A stretch of 64,000 nt of DNA. Origin: Streptococcus downei MFe28. GTDB taxonomy: Bacteria; Bacillota; Bacilli; Lactobacillales; Streptococcaceae. The stretch is taken from positions 1,674,001 through 1,738,000 of the forward strand of contig NZ_UHFA01000002.1 in assembly GCF_900459175.1 (NCBI RefSeq). Direction: 5' to 3'. The translations under genes and the position numbers were made by a program. The notes under the pieces are model-generated. The model was not told where the DNA came from. It did not search any database and saw only the letters and a list, made by a program, of their open reading frames with translations. This document shows positions 10,034-24,242 of the stretch, in pieces (within the stretch, counting starts at the first letter, position 1; the number at the start of each line of letters is the position of its first letter).

Positions 10034-10150
10034 CTTTAGATTTCCTTTCTTTCTTCATTAAGGTCTGGTCTTAAACCCAATAAAAATCAAATGTTTGCCT
10101 GAGATATTTCCTTGCTAGTGGGGAAAAATGAAAGTCCCAGTGGCGTTTCA

Positions 10151-10551
10151 TACTCTTCGAAAATCAAAATTTACTGTCGTTAACTCACCTTGCCGTACTT
10201 ACTGAAGAAAGCGAAGCCTTCCCTATTTCCAACCTCAAAAGGTCTACCAGACCTTTTGAGCTGTCTTCAGTCCGTGCGATGCCTCACAAAGTTGGTCGAT
10301 TTCACCAACTTTGTGAGGCTAGTAAGGGAGCTAGGCAATCTCCATAGCGATTGCCGTTTGGGAGTAAGACAGAAGGGCTTTGACAGCTGTCAAAACCTTC
10401 GTTGTCTTACCCCAGCAAGGGTGACGGGTGACTAGCTGTCTGCTGTGCCACGAAGTGGCGCAAAGATAGCAGACACCTACTGCGACATCAGTCACTTTAG
10501 TGACTTGATGTCATTGCTCCTTGCCTCGGCTCTTTCGATTTTCGTTGAGTA
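10151..10551. mobile_element. Long RUP-like MITE, 401 bp, six-hairpin array
   Basis: The ends TACTCTTCGAAAATC and ...TTCGTTGAGTA match the 101-bp copies elsewhere. Flanks are TCA (10148-10150) and TCA (10552-10554). The extra internal part is a string of inverted repeats: 10234-10260 (12-bp arms, inside a 7-bp outer stem), 10281-10319 (16-bp perfect arms), 10334-10355, 10364-10410, 10438-10474 and 10484-10512. No transposase. It lies between the pheST T-box terminator and pheS. Confidence 0.85.
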
Positions 10552-10572
10552 TCACTCCTAATCTTAAGCAAG

Positions 10573-10790
10573 AAAAAACCGCCTGCCAATACTCCATCAT
10601 GCGGAGCGTTGACACGCGGTACCATCCGATTTTTATCTAGCAGGCTAGACCTTAATTGACTGAGTCCTTAATATGAGTGAATTCACAAGGCTTTCCTTGA
10701 GTGAACTTCCAGTCGACGATTCACATTCCCTTTTCAAGTATGACCAAGCTACTAGTCTCACGGACTCCTTATTTAATTGCTTCTATTCTA
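10573..10790 (-). ncRNA. T-box leader (tRNA-Phe sensing) upstream of pheS
   Basis: The hallmark TGGTACCGCG (10615-10624) is followed by a strong terminator (ACCGC...GCGGTTTTTT, 10573-10620) whose 5' arm overlaps the antiterminator, the T-box arrangement. A TTC codon at 10703-10705 followed by A lies where the specifier is expected and matches Phe. Uncharged tRNA-Phe should promote read-through into pheS. Confidence 0.92.
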
Positions 10791-10813
10791 ACAAAAATTT
10801 CTAGGGCTGGCAA
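10785..10813 (-). promoter_or_regulatory. Promoter of the pheST T-box leader
   Basis: TTGCCA (10808-10813) and TAGAAT (10785-10790) are 17 bp apart on the minus strand, directly before the leader RNA. Confidence 0.65.
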
Positions 10814-11118
10814 GAGCCGATGAAATTTGTCAATGTCGGAGCAATGAGTGTTTCCGTGGATAAGACAATGCTTTGTGTTGGCACAGTCAATGAGTTTCGG
10901 TTGATAGGGATAAAGACCCTTTGATTGACAAAACCGATGGGATCTTGGTTTGACAGGAGGCTATGTACTTTCCACTTGTCAGAAGGAAACCTGCATTTCA
11001 AATGCCCGAAAAAGCTAGGGGAATTTTCACAAAAATGCCCACCAAAAAAGCAATACAGAAGCCATGACCAATCAAATAGGCTACTTTTGGACTGGATCCG
11101 ACCTCTCTTTTACCACTC
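10814..11118. other. Gap downstream of endA, no convincing gene
   Basis: About 300 bp between the pheST promoter and endA. Short minus-strand open frames are present (one has a hydrophobic segment, YLIGHGFCIAFLVGIFVKI). None has a clear ribosome site or recognisable family. It may hold a decayed gene. Confidence 0.4.
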
Positions 11119-11997
11119 TTACTCAACGGATGACTTGAGAGATACCTGCCCTGAGTAATAGTCAAGACGGATACCCTTTTGGACATTGGGGATGAAGACA
11201 TTGAATTCCAGACTACCGTCAGATGACTTGGCCTCTAGATGGCTCCCTGAGGCAATGAGATTGTCACCCTGGTAGATGAGTGTTACACGATAGCGGACCC
11301 GCTTGTGCTTATCTAAGGCCTTACGAATCAAGGTCTCATAGTAGTTCTGACCGGTTGAGTTAGAACTGCTGGCTTCATTGGCCCAAGCCGTCTGAACAGC
11401 CACATTGGCAGGGTTACTAGTAGAGGCATCAAAGCCTTTGAGACTTCCAGCCAGAGCATAGGCAATCAGATGACCGCGATCGACCGCATGGTCATAGGCC
11501 CCAGACAGTCTGGTTCTTTGGTGCCAACCTGCAGGTGTCCAGTCGGTCGAGCCGTTGCCTGTTTCCTGACGGTTGCGATACTGGCGGGTCGCTTTGGAGA
11601 GCCAAGCATTGGCTGTCGTCGGAACCTGCTGGCCTTGGACTGTCTTGGTTTGATTGTTGACATAAGGAGTGCTTGAGACCTTGGCATCGAGGTCAGTCTC
11701 ATTATTGTTGAGAATATAGGCCCCAGCCCCATTCCATTTGAGTTTAGCTGGAAGCTGACTCCTGATTTCCTGGGTCATTACGCTATCTGCCAGACTTTTA
11801 CTAGGTGCCTCTTGACTAGAGCGACTTGGGCTCTGCTTTTGCCCCGTTAATTGTTGAGCCACCTGTTTAATGGGATTCTGATTAGAAATCCCATCATTGG
11901 TCGCTACAAATCCCAGTAAAAGGACAAGCACCAAGCCGATTAAGGAATAGAGGACCTTCTGCTCCTGCTTCATCCTTCTTTTTGATTTTTTAGCCAT
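11119..11997 (-). CDS. endA: Membrane-anchored DNA/RNA non-specific endonuclease EndA
   Basis: A 292-aa protein. A basic N-terminus and one membrane helix (about 14-33, [18 protein letters not shown]) act as an uncleaved anchor. A linker and a beta-beta-alpha-metal nuclease domain follow, with the [12 protein letters not shown] active-site segment (catalytic His in DRGH). EndA-type nucleases degrade extracellular DNA and supply single strands during transformation in pneumococcus. The order murA-epuA-endA is the conserved streptococcal one. Here a 392-bp mobile repeat separates endA from epuA, which may alter co-transcription. Confidence 0.93.
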   Translation of the reverse strand: MAKKSKRRMKQEQKVLYSLIGLVLVLLLGFVATNDGISNQNPIKQVAQQLTGQKQSPSRSSQEAPSKSLADSVMTQEIRSQLPAKLKWNGAGAYILNNNETDLDAKVSSTPYVNNQTKTVQGQQVPTTANAWLSKATRQYRNRQETGNGSTDWTPAGWHQRTRLSGAYDHAVDRGHLIAYALAGSLKGFDASTSNPANVAVQTAWANEASSSNSTGQNYYETLIRKALDKHKRVRYRVTLIYQGDNLIASGSHLEAKSSDGSLEFNVFIPNVQKGIRLDYYSGQVSLKSSVE

Positions 11998-12054
11998 AAT
12001 CGTCTTCCTCGAAAAATCCCGACTAGCCTCTTTGCCTATCGGGATTTCAATTTA

Positions 12055-12446
12055 TGCTCTTCAAAAATCAAAACTATCCATCGTTAACTCGCTTTGCCGT
12101 ACCTACTGAGGAAAGCAAAGCTTCCCCATTTCCGACCTCAAAAGGTCTCCCAGACCTTTTGAGCTACCTTCAGTTCGTGCGATGCGGAGCAAATTTGGTC
12201 GATTTTACTAACTTTGTGAGGTTAGTAAGGGAGCTAGGCAATCGCTATGGGGATTGCCGTTTGGGAGTAAGACAGAAGGGCTTTGACAGATGTCAAAACC
12301 TTCGTCGTCATACCCCAGCAAAGCTGACTAGCTGTCTGCTGTGCCACGAAGTGGCGCAAAGATAGCAGACACCTACTGCGACATCAGTCACTTTAGTGAC
12401 TGATGGCATTGCTCCTTGCCTTGGCTAGATTAATTTTTATTGAGTA
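12055..12446. mobile_element. Long RUP-like MITE, 392 bp
   Basis: Second long copy, closely similar to 10151-10551 with the same hairpin modules. Its left end is TGCTC instead of TACTC. Flanks are TTA (12052-12054) and TTA (12447-12449). The right flank is the complement of the epuA stop codon, so the element inserted exactly at the end of epuA. Confidence 0.85.
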
Positions 12447-12638
12447 TTATTTTCCTGTGAATTTATTGATGAGTTCCTGCCACTTGTGGGGAGACAGGAT
12501 TTCTAATGGGTTGTGCCCCTCTCCAAGAACAGCATAGCCAAGCATCAGGCCCAGAGCAAGGAAAATGAGGCAAAGCAGGGCAACTAGAAGAATCAAGGCT
12601 AACTGATGCCTGACATAGGCCCAACCTGATTTTGCCAT
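12447..12638 (-). CDS. epuA: EpuA family small membrane protein
   Basis: A 63-aa protein with one transmembrane helix (about 12-37) and the C-terminal motif HKWQELINKFTGK. Length, sequence style and position between murA and endA match EpuA of streptococci. Databases link the family to an RNA polymerase accessory annotation, but its role is not settled. Its ATG overlaps the murA stop by one base (TAATG), implying translational coupling. The stop codon TAA is the 3-bp target copied by the adjoining mobile repeat, and the coding sequence is intact. Confidence 0.85.
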   Translation of the reverse strand: MAKSGWAYVRHQLALILLVALLCLIFLALGLMLGYAVLGEGHNPLEILSPHKWQELINKFTGK

Positions 12639-13906
12639 TAAGCATTCACCCTTTCAATGTCTGCCCCCAAGGCAGCCAACTTTTCATGGAATTTATAATA
12701 GCCTCGGTCCAAATGGCTGATCTTACCAACAGAAGTCGTTCCTTGGGCCACCATACCAATGAGAATCAGGGCCGCACTCGCACGCAAATCTGTTGACATA
12801 ACCTGAGCCCCTTGGAGCTCTTGACTTCCACGAATGAGAGCTGTATCTCGCATAATTTCCGAATTTAGTCCCATCCGTCGCATTTCTTCCAAGTGCTGGA
12901 AGCGATTTTCAAAGACCGTTTCAATCATGGTCGATTCCCCTGGAACCACCGCCATTAGGGCTGTAAACTGGGCCTGCATATCAGTTGGAAAGCCTGGATG
13001 GGGCAGGGTCTTAACCGTTACAGGTTTTAACTTGCTGATGTCAGACTTGACCCGAATCCCCTCTTCTTCTTCGGTCACTTCTACGCCCATTTCCAAAAGT
13101 TTGGAAATCAAGGGACGATTGTGTTCCCAGACGGCTGATTTTACCAAGACATCCCCAGAGGTCATGGCTGCCGCTACCATAAAGGTTCCAGCTTCAATAC
13201 GGTCTTGAACAACATCATGTTCAGCCCCATGCAGTTGATCCACACCCTTGATGGTCAGGGTCTCTGTCCCAGCACCACGAACACTAGCTCCCATCTTATT
13301 GAGGAGGATGGCAAGGTCAACGATTTCTGGCTCCCGAGCTGCATTTTCAATGACCGTAGTCCCTTGGGCTAGGGTCGCTGCCATCATGAGATTTTGCGTA
13401 GCCCCAACTGAAGGGAAGTCCATATAGATATTGGTCCCCTTGAGGCGCTCGGCTGTGGCTGTGATGTCACCACCAGTTTGACTAATCTTAGCTCCCATAG
13501 CCTCCAAACCCTTGAGGTGGAGGTCAATAGGACGACTACCAATGGTACAACCGCCAGGCATGGAAACCTTGGCATGACCATTTCTAGCCAAGATGGGGCC
13601 AAGGACCACAATAGAAGCTCGCATCTGGCTGACATACTCATAAGGAGCTTCGTCTAAAAGCTGGCCCGTGGCATCTACAGTAACTTGATTTTGCTCCTGG
13701 TTGAAATCAACCTCAACATCCAGACCACGAACCACATTATTCATGGTGAAAACATCCGATAGAATCGGAACATTATTCAAAATTGTCTTTCCTTGGGCAG
13801 GCAAAATTGTTGCCGCTAAAAGAGGCAGGACGGCATTCTTAGCCCCTTCAATGGTCACTTCTCCTTGCAAGCGTGTTTGACCACCCTTGACAATAATTTT
13901 ATCCAT
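12638..13906 (-). CDS. murA: UDP-N-acetylglucosamine 1-carboxyvinyltransferase
   Basis: A 422-aa enolpyruvyl transferase that starts peptidoglycan precursor synthesis (UDP-GlcNAc plus PEP). The catalytic loop [11 protein letters not shown] carries Cys120, the fosfomycin target. N-terminal motif [17 protein letters not shown] is typical. Low-GC Gram-positives have two MurA paralogues. The position next to the ATPase operon and epuA-endA corresponds to the first one (murA1/murAA) in pneumococcus. It overlaps epuA by one base. Confidence 0.96.
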   Translation of the reverse strand: MDKIIVKGGQTRLQGEVTIEGAKNAVLPLLAATILPAQGKTILNNVPILSDVFTMNNVVRGLDVEVDFNQEQNQVTVDATGQLLDEAPYEYVSQMRASIVVLGPILARNGHAKVSMPGGCTIGSRPIDLHLKGLEAMGAKISQTGGDITATAERLKGTNIYMDFPSVGATQNLMMAATLAQGTTVIENAAREPEIVDLAILLNKMGASVRGAGTETLTIKGVDQLHGAEHDVVQDRIEAGTFMVAAAMTSGDVLVKSAVWEHNRPLISKLLEMGVEVTEEEEGIRVKSDISKLKPVTVKTLPHPGFPTDMQAQFTALMAVVPGESTMIETVFENRFQHLEEMRRMGLNSEIMRDTALIRGSQELQGAQVMSTDLRASAALILIGMVAQGTTSVGKISHLDRGYYKFHEKLAALGADIERVNA

Positions 13907-13968
13907 TCGTATTTTCTCCGATTTCCAAGTTTTTTCCTATTATATCACAAGATTTGAAAAAAACTGCT

Positions 13969-14205
13969 TTAGTGAACCGTGGTAAAAATTGACGTGGCAA
14001 GAGAGATGATCGACAAAAAGAAAGAACTAACCAGATAGCCTAGGCCGATAGCCAAAAACATAACCAGGAGATTGACCTGCCTAAGGTTGGATAAATTGAC
14101 TTTTAGAATTTTCTCCCAATCCACCAACTTAGTTAGAAGTTGATGAGCCATTAGGATAAAGAAAATATGGGAAAGAATTGTTATAAGTGATTGTACAAGT
14201 TCCAT
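13969..14205 (-). CDS. DUF1146 (YwzB-like) small membrane protein
   Basis: A 78-aa protein with two hydrophobic helices (about 5-22 and 43-70) around a polar segment DWEKILKVN, the pattern of the DUF1146/YwzB family. In Firmicutes the family sits between atpC and murA, as here. Function unknown. It is 62 bp upstream of murA, so the two may share a transcript. The ribosome site (AGG) is weak. Confidence 0.8.
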   Translation of the reverse strand: MELVQSLITILSHIFFILMAHQLLTKLVDWEKILKVNLSNLRQVNLLVMFLAIGLGYLVSSFFLSIISLATSIFTTVH

Positions 14206-14343
14206 AGACCTATTTTAGCACGATTGAGGGATAAAACTCAAACCAAAGGCGGGGTCCAGTCCAAATAGTGATCTCGAAAGTTTTTTCCATCAAAACCAGC
14301 CCTTACCTCCTCTCTGTCATTCTTTCAAAAAGCAAGCAAGATT

Positions 14344-14417
14344 CCCTATAAAACAGCAGGGTACAACAAATTGGCACAGAGCCTATAAAAGAGCAAGCCA
14401 CAACAAGTTGCCAGAAT
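14344..14417. repeat. Imperfect 37-bp tandem duplication
   Basis: Two units start at 14344 and 14381, sharing CCTATAAAA-AGCA and ACAACAA-TTG. They lie between the ATPase terminator and the DUF1146 gene. Roughly 70 percent identity by eye; function unknown. Confidence 0.5.
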
Positions 14418-14422
14418 ACCAA

Positions 14423-14450
14423 AAAATCGACCCCGTCTGGAATCGATTTT
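14423..14450 (-). terminator. Terminator of the atp operon
   Basis: AAAATCGA and TCGATTTT form an 8-bp stem just past the atpC stop, ending TTTTTT on the minus strand. Confidence 0.8.
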
Positions 14451-14455
14451 GCTTA

Positions 14456-14875
14456 TTATTTATTCCCAACGCTGATGCGGTTGAGAGCCCGACGTAAAGC
14501 AACTTCAGCACGGCGAACATCATCGGCTTGATGGCTGGCTTGTGCTTCTTGGAGCTTACGTTCAGCTCTTTGCTTAGCCCGCTCAGCCCGTGAAATATCA
14601 ATATCACGCGACCGTTCGGCCGAATCCGCTACAATCGTTACGGTATTGTCCTTAATCTCAAGGATACCACCATTGACAGCAACCCAGTCCACATGCTTAT
14701 CGTCGTCAATACGGCGAATCTTCATCTCATGGACGCTCAAGGGGGCAATAGTATTGACATGGTTAGCCAAAATCCCCATCTCACCATCAATTGTGGTTAC
14801 TGAAATATAAGTGGCATGGTGATCATAACGAACCCCATCAGGCGTTACAATTTGTACTGCCATATGTTCAGTCAT
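14456..14875 (-). CDS. atpC: F-ATPase epsilon subunit
   Basis: 139 aa. The N-terminal beta-sandwich contains GEMGILANH, and the C-terminal half is a helical hairpin rich in Arg/Ala. It belongs to the rotor stalk and can inhibit hydrolysis. GAGGTGA lies just upstream of the ATG. It is the last gene of the operon, 12 bp after atpD. Confidence 0.95.
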   Translation of the reverse strand: MTEHMAVQIVTPDGVRYDHHATYISVTTIDGEMGILANHVNTIAPLSVHEMKIRRIDDDKHVDWVAVNGGILEIKDNTVTIVADSAERSRDIDISRAERAKQRAERKLQEAQASHQADDVRRAEVALRRALNRISVGNK

Positions 14876-14887
14876 AATATCACCTCA

Positions 14888-16306
<1,419 letters not shown>

Positions 16307-16345
16307 TCAATTTATGATAAAAAACCACTAGGGTTCGACCGACCT

Positions 16346-17224
16346 TTATTCCAGAGCATTGGCACCAGCAACGATTTCGGTAATTTCTTGGGTAATCGCT
16401 GCCTGCCGAGCTCGGTTGTACTGAATGGTCAAATCGCTAATAAGATTTCTTGAGTTATCTGTCGCCGTTTGCATGGCAGTCATCCCTGCAGCATGTTCAG
16501 CCGTTTTGGCATCAACAATGGCCCCGTAAATCAAGCTTTCGGTATATTGAGGCAGGAGCTGCTCCAAGATAGCTTCTCGATCAGGTTCCAATTCAAAAGC
16601 ATTAGAGGCTTCTTCCTTGGATTCGTTGGCATCAAGGTCAACAATAGGCAACATCTGTTCGACCCGCACCTGGCTAGTCAGACTGTTGATGTGGTGATTG
16701 TAGCAGACATAGAGCTCATCAAAGAGCTCTTCCTTATACATTTCAACCGACTGCGAAATAATTTGCGACACCTGGTCAAAGCTGGGTTGGTCTTCCAAAC
16801 CTCTTAATTCAAAGGCCAGGTCAATTCCCCGTGACTTGAAGAAGTCAGCGCCTGTTCCGCCAATAGCAATGATTGAAAAATCATTCTTACCAGAATGGTA
16901 CTCTTCAATCAGGTCCATGACGGCCTTGAGGATTTTGGAATTGTAGCCACCAACTAACCCCTTATCAGAGGTGATAACGATGTAGCCAGTCCGTTTAACA
17001 GGACGGGAGGCCAACATAGGATTATCAGAGCCATTGGTCAGCTCCGCATGTAGGAGGTCGGTTGTGATTTGCCGAATCTTGGAAGCGTAGACCTGAAAGT
17101 CCTTGGCTGCTTGTTCAGATTTGGTCAATTTTGCGGCAGATACCATTTGCATGGCACTCGTAATCTTACTGGTTTTTTCAGTTGAACTAATTCTTGTTTT
17201 GATTTCGCTTAGAGAACCTGCCAT
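16346..17224 (-). CDS. atpG: F-ATPase gamma subunit
   Basis: A 292-aa central rotor shaft. The N-terminal helix ([26 protein letters not shown]) and C-terminal helix ([22 protein letters not shown]) form the coiled coil. [11 protein letters not shown] is the conserved core motif. AAGGAGG precedes the ATG. It lies between atpA and atpD. Confidence 0.96.
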   Translation of the reverse strand: MAGSLSEIKTRISSTEKTSKITSAMQMVSAAKLTKSEQAAKDFQVYASKIRQITTDLLHAELTNGSDNPMLASRPVKRTGYIVITSDKGLVGGYNSKILKAVMDLIEEYHSGKNDFSIIAIGGTGADFFKSRGIDLAFELRGLEDQPSFDQVSQIISQSVEMYKEELFDELYVCYNHHINSLTSQVRVEQMLPIVDLDANESKEEASNAFELEPDREAILEQLLPQYTESLIYGAIVDAKTAEHAAGMTAMQTATDNSRNLISDLTIQYNRARQAAITQEITEIVAGANALE

Positions 17225-17236
17225 AAGTCAACCTCC

Positions 17237-18745
<1,509 letters not shown>

Positions 18746-18757
18746 TCACACCACTTT

Positions 18758-19294
18758 CTATTTGAGATTGTTTTTTAGTTGTTGTAATTGACTGCGAATA
18801 CTTGTGTCAATAATCTTGTTGTTGGCCTGGAGGACGAAACCACCGATGATGGACTCATCTAGGTCTTCAACAAGGGTTTGGGCTGAAATTTCAAACTTTT
18901 GATTCCCCAGGGCCAAGATACGCTCCTTCTGGCTTTGGCTCAGAGGAACAGCTGTCTTGACAGACAAGGGAAATTGCCGGGTTTCTTGGACTAACTTGTC
19001 CAGAACCCTCTGGAAGATAGCTTCAATCAGATTTTCTCGCTCATTATACAAGATGATGGCAAGAAAGTTCTTGACATAGGTTGAAGCTTCTTCTTGCAGG
19101 TAACTAACCAGTTTAGCCTTATCGTCTCGGCTGAGGGCCAAGCTCGATAGGTAGGAGCCTAAATCGGTCTCTTTAAAAATGGTTAGGCAGGATGAGAGTT
19201 CAGCCTGAATCTCAGACACAAGGCCTTTTTCAAGGGCAACTTGACTTAGGCTGTCAGCATATTGCTCAACAAGAGCTTGTGTTTTACGATCCAT
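18758..19294 (-). CDS. atpH: F-ATPase delta subunit
   Basis: A 178-aa peripheral-stalk subunit (OSCP type) joining F1 to the b dimer. The C-terminal EDLDESIIGGFVLQANNKIIDTS motif is characteristic. Its ATG overlaps the atpF stop by one base (TAATG), so translation is probably coupled. Confidence 0.94.
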   Translation of the reverse strand: MDRKTQALVEQYADSLSQVALEKGLVSEIQAELSSCLTIFKETDLGSYLSSLALSRDDKAKLVSYLQEEASTYVKNFLAIILYNERENLIEAIFQRVLDKLVQETRQFPLSVKTAVPLSQSQKERILALGNQKFEISAQTLVEDLDESIIGGFVLQANNKIIDTSIRSQLQQLKNNLK

Positions 19295-19791
19295 TAGGCA
19301 TCTCCTAATTGATCAAGATATTGGTCAATCAACTCTGACTGAGCTGCTTTGTCCAAATTCTTGGTCATCACTTTTTCAGCCAACAAGACGGTCAAATCAG
19401 CGACATCTCCCTTTACACTAGAAAGGGCTTCTGCCTTGTTTTGAGCGATGTCTTGGTTAGCTTTTTCTTTCAAGCGACTAACTTCATCGCGGGTTTCTGC
19501 AAGAATCTTAGCCGATTGTGCATTCCCAGTTTCTTTAGCATCATCGATGATTTTTGCAGCATCATCCTTAGCCGAATTTAACTGTTCTTGACGTTTTTGT
19601 GCTAGTTCTTGCGCCTCTTGACGGGCATTTTCCGCATCATCAATGTCTTGATTAATCTTATTAGCCCGTTCCTCGAAGATTCCTGTGATTTGCTTCCAGG
19701 CAAAGGTCCGAATCAACCAGTAGAGGACAAGAACTGAGCCAGTCGTGATAATAATATCGCCGAGTGTTGTACTATTAATAAGTATAGACAT
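19294..19791 (-). CDS. atpF: F-ATPase b subunit
   Basis: 165 aa. An N-terminal membrane helix (about 11-27) is followed by a long charged helix rich in Ala, Glu, Gln and Lys (AQELAQKRQEQL), the dimeric stator stalk. GAGAGGGG precedes the ATG. Confidence 0.94.
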   Translation of the reverse strand: MSILINSTTLGDIIITTGSVLVLYWLIRTFAWKQITGIFEERANKINQDIDDAENARQEAQELAQKRQEQLNSAKDDAAKIIDDAKETGNAQSAKILAETRDEVSRLKEKANQDIAQNKAEALSSVKGDVADLTVLLAEKVMTKNLDKAAQSELIDQYLDQLGDA

Positions 19792-19808
19792 GTTTCCCCT
19801 CTCTTTCT

Positions 19809-20522
19809 TTATTCTTCTTCTGTACTGACCTTATCACCAATGTAGTTGGAACTGAGGATGATAAAGACATAGGCCTGGATGGCACCGATGAAGAGTGAAA
19901 AGCCAACCCAAAGGATGTTGATAACGAAAGCGACAGGCCAAGCAAATACAGAGGCCGTTGCTAGTTTCAAAATCAAACCGGTTAGAACTTCACCTGAATA
20001 AATATTACCAAACAACCGCAAGGCCAGAGAGGCAATATTGGTGAGCTGTTCTAAGATATTCATGGGTAGCATAGCAGGATAGGGCTCGAGGTAACCTTTC
20101 AGATAACCTCCCAAGCCTTTTTTGCGAATACCTTCAACGTGACAAACCAGAGCAATCAATAAAGAGAGAGTAATGGTAACGCCAAAGTTCGATGTTGGCG
20201 ACGTCCAATAGTTGAATTTTTCTGTTTTAATAGCGGTCATAAGACCAATATTATTGGCCGTAAAGACAAAAGTGAAAATGACAAAGAGCAAGAGACTGTA
20301 GTTCTTGGTGTAACCCCCTAGGGCATCTGTAATGGTCTCATTGACAAATTCAAAGAGATATTCCAAAACATTTTGCTTGCCCTTAGGTCTGATTGACATT
20401 TTCCGACTGGCCCAAAAAACGAAGAGAAAAACAACTAAGACTGTCAAAAGAGAGATGGCTAAAATGGTCAAATCAAATTTGATCCCGAAAATGGATACGC
20501 TTGGATTAGTTTGTGTTTCCAA
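19809..20522 (-). CDS. atpB: F-ATPase a subunit, TTG start
   Basis: 237 aa with five or six membrane helices. The stator Arg lies in the helix LTNIASLALRLFGNIYSGEV, beside the c ring. The start is TTG at 20522-20520 with AAGGAGGGA upstream. There is no ATG that would keep the N-terminus. Protons pass between this subunit and the c ring. Confidence 0.93.
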   Translation of the reverse strand: METQTNPSVSIFGIKFDLTILAISLLTVLVVFLFVFWASRKMSIRPKGKQNVLEYLFEFVNETITDALGGYTKNYSLLLFVIFTFVFTANNIGLMTAIKTEKFNYWTSPTSNFGVTITLSLLIALVCHVEGIRKKGLGGYLKGYLEPYPAMLPMNILEQLTNIASLALRLFGNIYSGEVLTGLILKLATASVFAWPVAFVINILWVGFSLFIGAIQAYVFIILSSNYIGDKVSTEEE

Positions 20523-20556
20523 TCCTTATCCCTCCTTCTTCTCTATCTTCTTTATT

Positions 20557-20763
20557 CTACAAGTTAGCGACGACGAAACTTAGACCAAAGAGTACGAAGA
20601 AGGTACCTTCAATAAAGGCGACCCCGATGAACATCAATGAACGAAGTTTGCTGAACATTTCTGGTTGGCGTGCAGCAGCCTTGGCAATGTTGGCTACCAA
20701 GATACCTTCACCGATTGATACACCCATAACGGCAAGGCCGAGTGCTAAAACAGTTAAATGCAT
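20557..20763 (-). CDS. atpE: F-ATPase c subunit
   Basis: A 68-aa hairpin of two membrane helices joined by the polar loop ARQPEMF. The proton-carrying Glu52 is in [10 protein letters not shown]. It is the first gene in the operon: streptococci place c before a, unlike most bacteria. AGGAGT precedes the ATG. Confidence 0.96.
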   Translation of the reverse strand: MHLTVLALGLAVMGVSIGEGILVANIAKAAARQPEMFSKLRSLMFIGVAFIEGTFFVLFGLSFVVANL

Positions 20764-20800
20764 AGTAAAAATACTCCTTTTAAAAATTTTTTACTCAATC

Positions 20801-20829
20801 ATTTTAGTCCTATTCGGGGGGAAAGTCAA
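20801..20829 (-). promoter_or_regulatory. Promoter of the atp operon
   Basis: TTGACT (20824-20829) and TAAAAT (20801-20806), 17 bp apart on the minus strand, 38 bp upstream of atpE. A run of six C/G bases fills the spacer. Confidence 0.75.
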
Positions 20830-21003
20830 TGATTTCACGTAATTGTAAAGGCTTACTAGTTGGTCTTGAAGCAATTTTTAAAATTTAGGGATGAACGTTC
20901 GGTTTTTGCCTTTTTATCCTAGTTTCTGCAAATTCAAGAATCCGAACTTTTAACTGAGCTGTCGTTTTTTATAGTCTGTATAAGTCTAAAGATCAGGAGA
21001 TAG

Positions 21004-21027
21004 AAAAAAGTAGGCCTAACCTACTTT
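21004..21027 (-). terminator. Terminator of the ligA-dgkB unit
   Basis: AAAGTAGG and CCTACTTT pair around a short loop just past the lipid kinase stop and end TTTTTT on the minus strand. Confidence 0.75.
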
Positions 21028-21031
21028 CGCA

Positions 21032-22060
21032 TTATTCTTGATTGTCTTTCTCGCCTTGGCCCAGTTCATCAACTTCGTGAGAGAATTTTTGGGCAATGGC
21101 TTCTAAGGCTAATTCTTCGGTATCTAAATCAAAGGCATCGTCTGAAATTTCATCGGTATCTGCAAAGAACTCCAGATGATTCTTAAGATTTTCCAGGGTA
21201 ATTGGGGCATCGCCTCCATATTCACCATCCAAGTTAATCATCATCCGCTCGTCGGTTTGAGGTTCAATGACAATCTTGCTGGTCTTGATGTATTCAATTC
21301 GCTTGTCGCCAATATGCTTGCCCCCCTGAATCAATTTGCGAACCAGATTGGCAATATCAATTAAATTGGCCGTCTTGACGATGATGAGTGTGAAATTACC
21401 GTCGTCCAATTTGGCGTCTGGTGCGATGGTCTCAAAGCCCCCAACTGAGTTGGTAATGGCCGCAAAAACCATGGAAGCCTCATCCTCAAAGACCCCTTGG
21501 TCATGGGTAATCTTGACAGGGACCGTCTTGACCCTAGGTAGGAGCTCAACCCCCTTGACTAAATAGGCCAGATAGCCAATCATGGTCTTGAGCTGGCTGG
21601 GCACATTATAGGTTAGCTCGGTTAGCGTCCCTGCTGCTGCAATATTGACAAAATAGGTATCACCATGAGCCCGACCAACATCGAGATGAATGAGCTGATT
21701 TTTTCCAATGACCTGGGCAGCCTTAATAGGGTTGCCACGGGGAATCTTGAGAGCCCGAGCCAAATCATTAGTCGTTCCTGTCGGGATCAGAGCTACCTTT
21801 GGTCGCTTCTTGAGGGGAGCCAGCCCATTGACCACCTCGTTGATGGTGCCATCACCACCTGCGGCAATGACCAAATCAAAACCAGCCTTGGCAGCCCGAC
21901 TGGCTTCGTTCTTAGCCGAATCAGGCTCCGGTGTGGTCTGGAAGGCCGAGGTCTCATAGCCAAAGCCTTCTAAAATATCCAGAACCTGACCCACATTTTT
22001 TTTCATAATTTCTTGACCTGATGTTGGGTTATAAATCAGGCGAGCACGTTTTTGTCGCAT
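21032..22060 (-). CDS. DgkB/YegS-type diacylglycerol or lipid kinase
   Basis: 342 aa. The N-terminal catalytic domain has the nucleotide motif GGDGTINEVVNGL (near 70-82) and PTGTTNDLARAL, followed by a beta-sandwich domain. Soluble DgkB phosphorylates diacylglycerol released during lipoteichoic acid synthesis. It starts 10 bp after the ligA stop, with AGGAG before the ATG, and probably shares its transcript. The acidic C-terminal tail past 310 is not part of the family core. Confidence 0.88.
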   Translation of the reverse strand: MRQKRARLIYNPTSGQEIMKKNVGQVLDILEGFGYETSAFQTTPEPDSAKNEASRAAKAGFDLVIAAGGDGTINEVVNGLAPLKKRPKVALIPTGTTNDLARALKIPRGNPIKAAQVIGKNQLIHLDVGRAHGDTYFVNIAAAGTLTELTYNVPSQLKTMIGYLAYLVKGVELLPRVKTVPVKITHDQGVFEDEASMVFAAITNSVGGFETIAPDAKLDDGNFTLIIVKTANLIDIANLVRKLIQGGKHIGDKRIEYIKTSKIVIEPQTDERMMINLDGEYGGDAPITLENLKNHLEFFADTDEISDDAFDLDTEELALEAIAQKFSHEVDELGQGEKDNQE

Positions 22061-22069
22061 CTTCTTCTC

Positions 22070-24124
<2,055 letters not shown>

Positions 24125-24242
24125 CTAAGCGATCAGTTATACAAACACCTCTTTAGACGAAATCTATTTGTAGTGATTTTTAGTCTACAGGGGTGTTTTA
24201 GAGTACACTAAAGAAAGTTTTTTCAACCTAATTTTTTCGAAT

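Noticed and set aside
10801..11201. Two short minus-strand frames downstream of endA
   Set aside because: No ribosome site or family match, and one overlaps the endA end in another frame. Recorded only as a possible relic.
10190..12365. Similar plus-strand open frames (81 and 103 aa) in the two long MITEs
   Set aside because: They follow the hairpin modules, lack ribosome sites and start at different points. Shared sequence is explained by the element being repeated.
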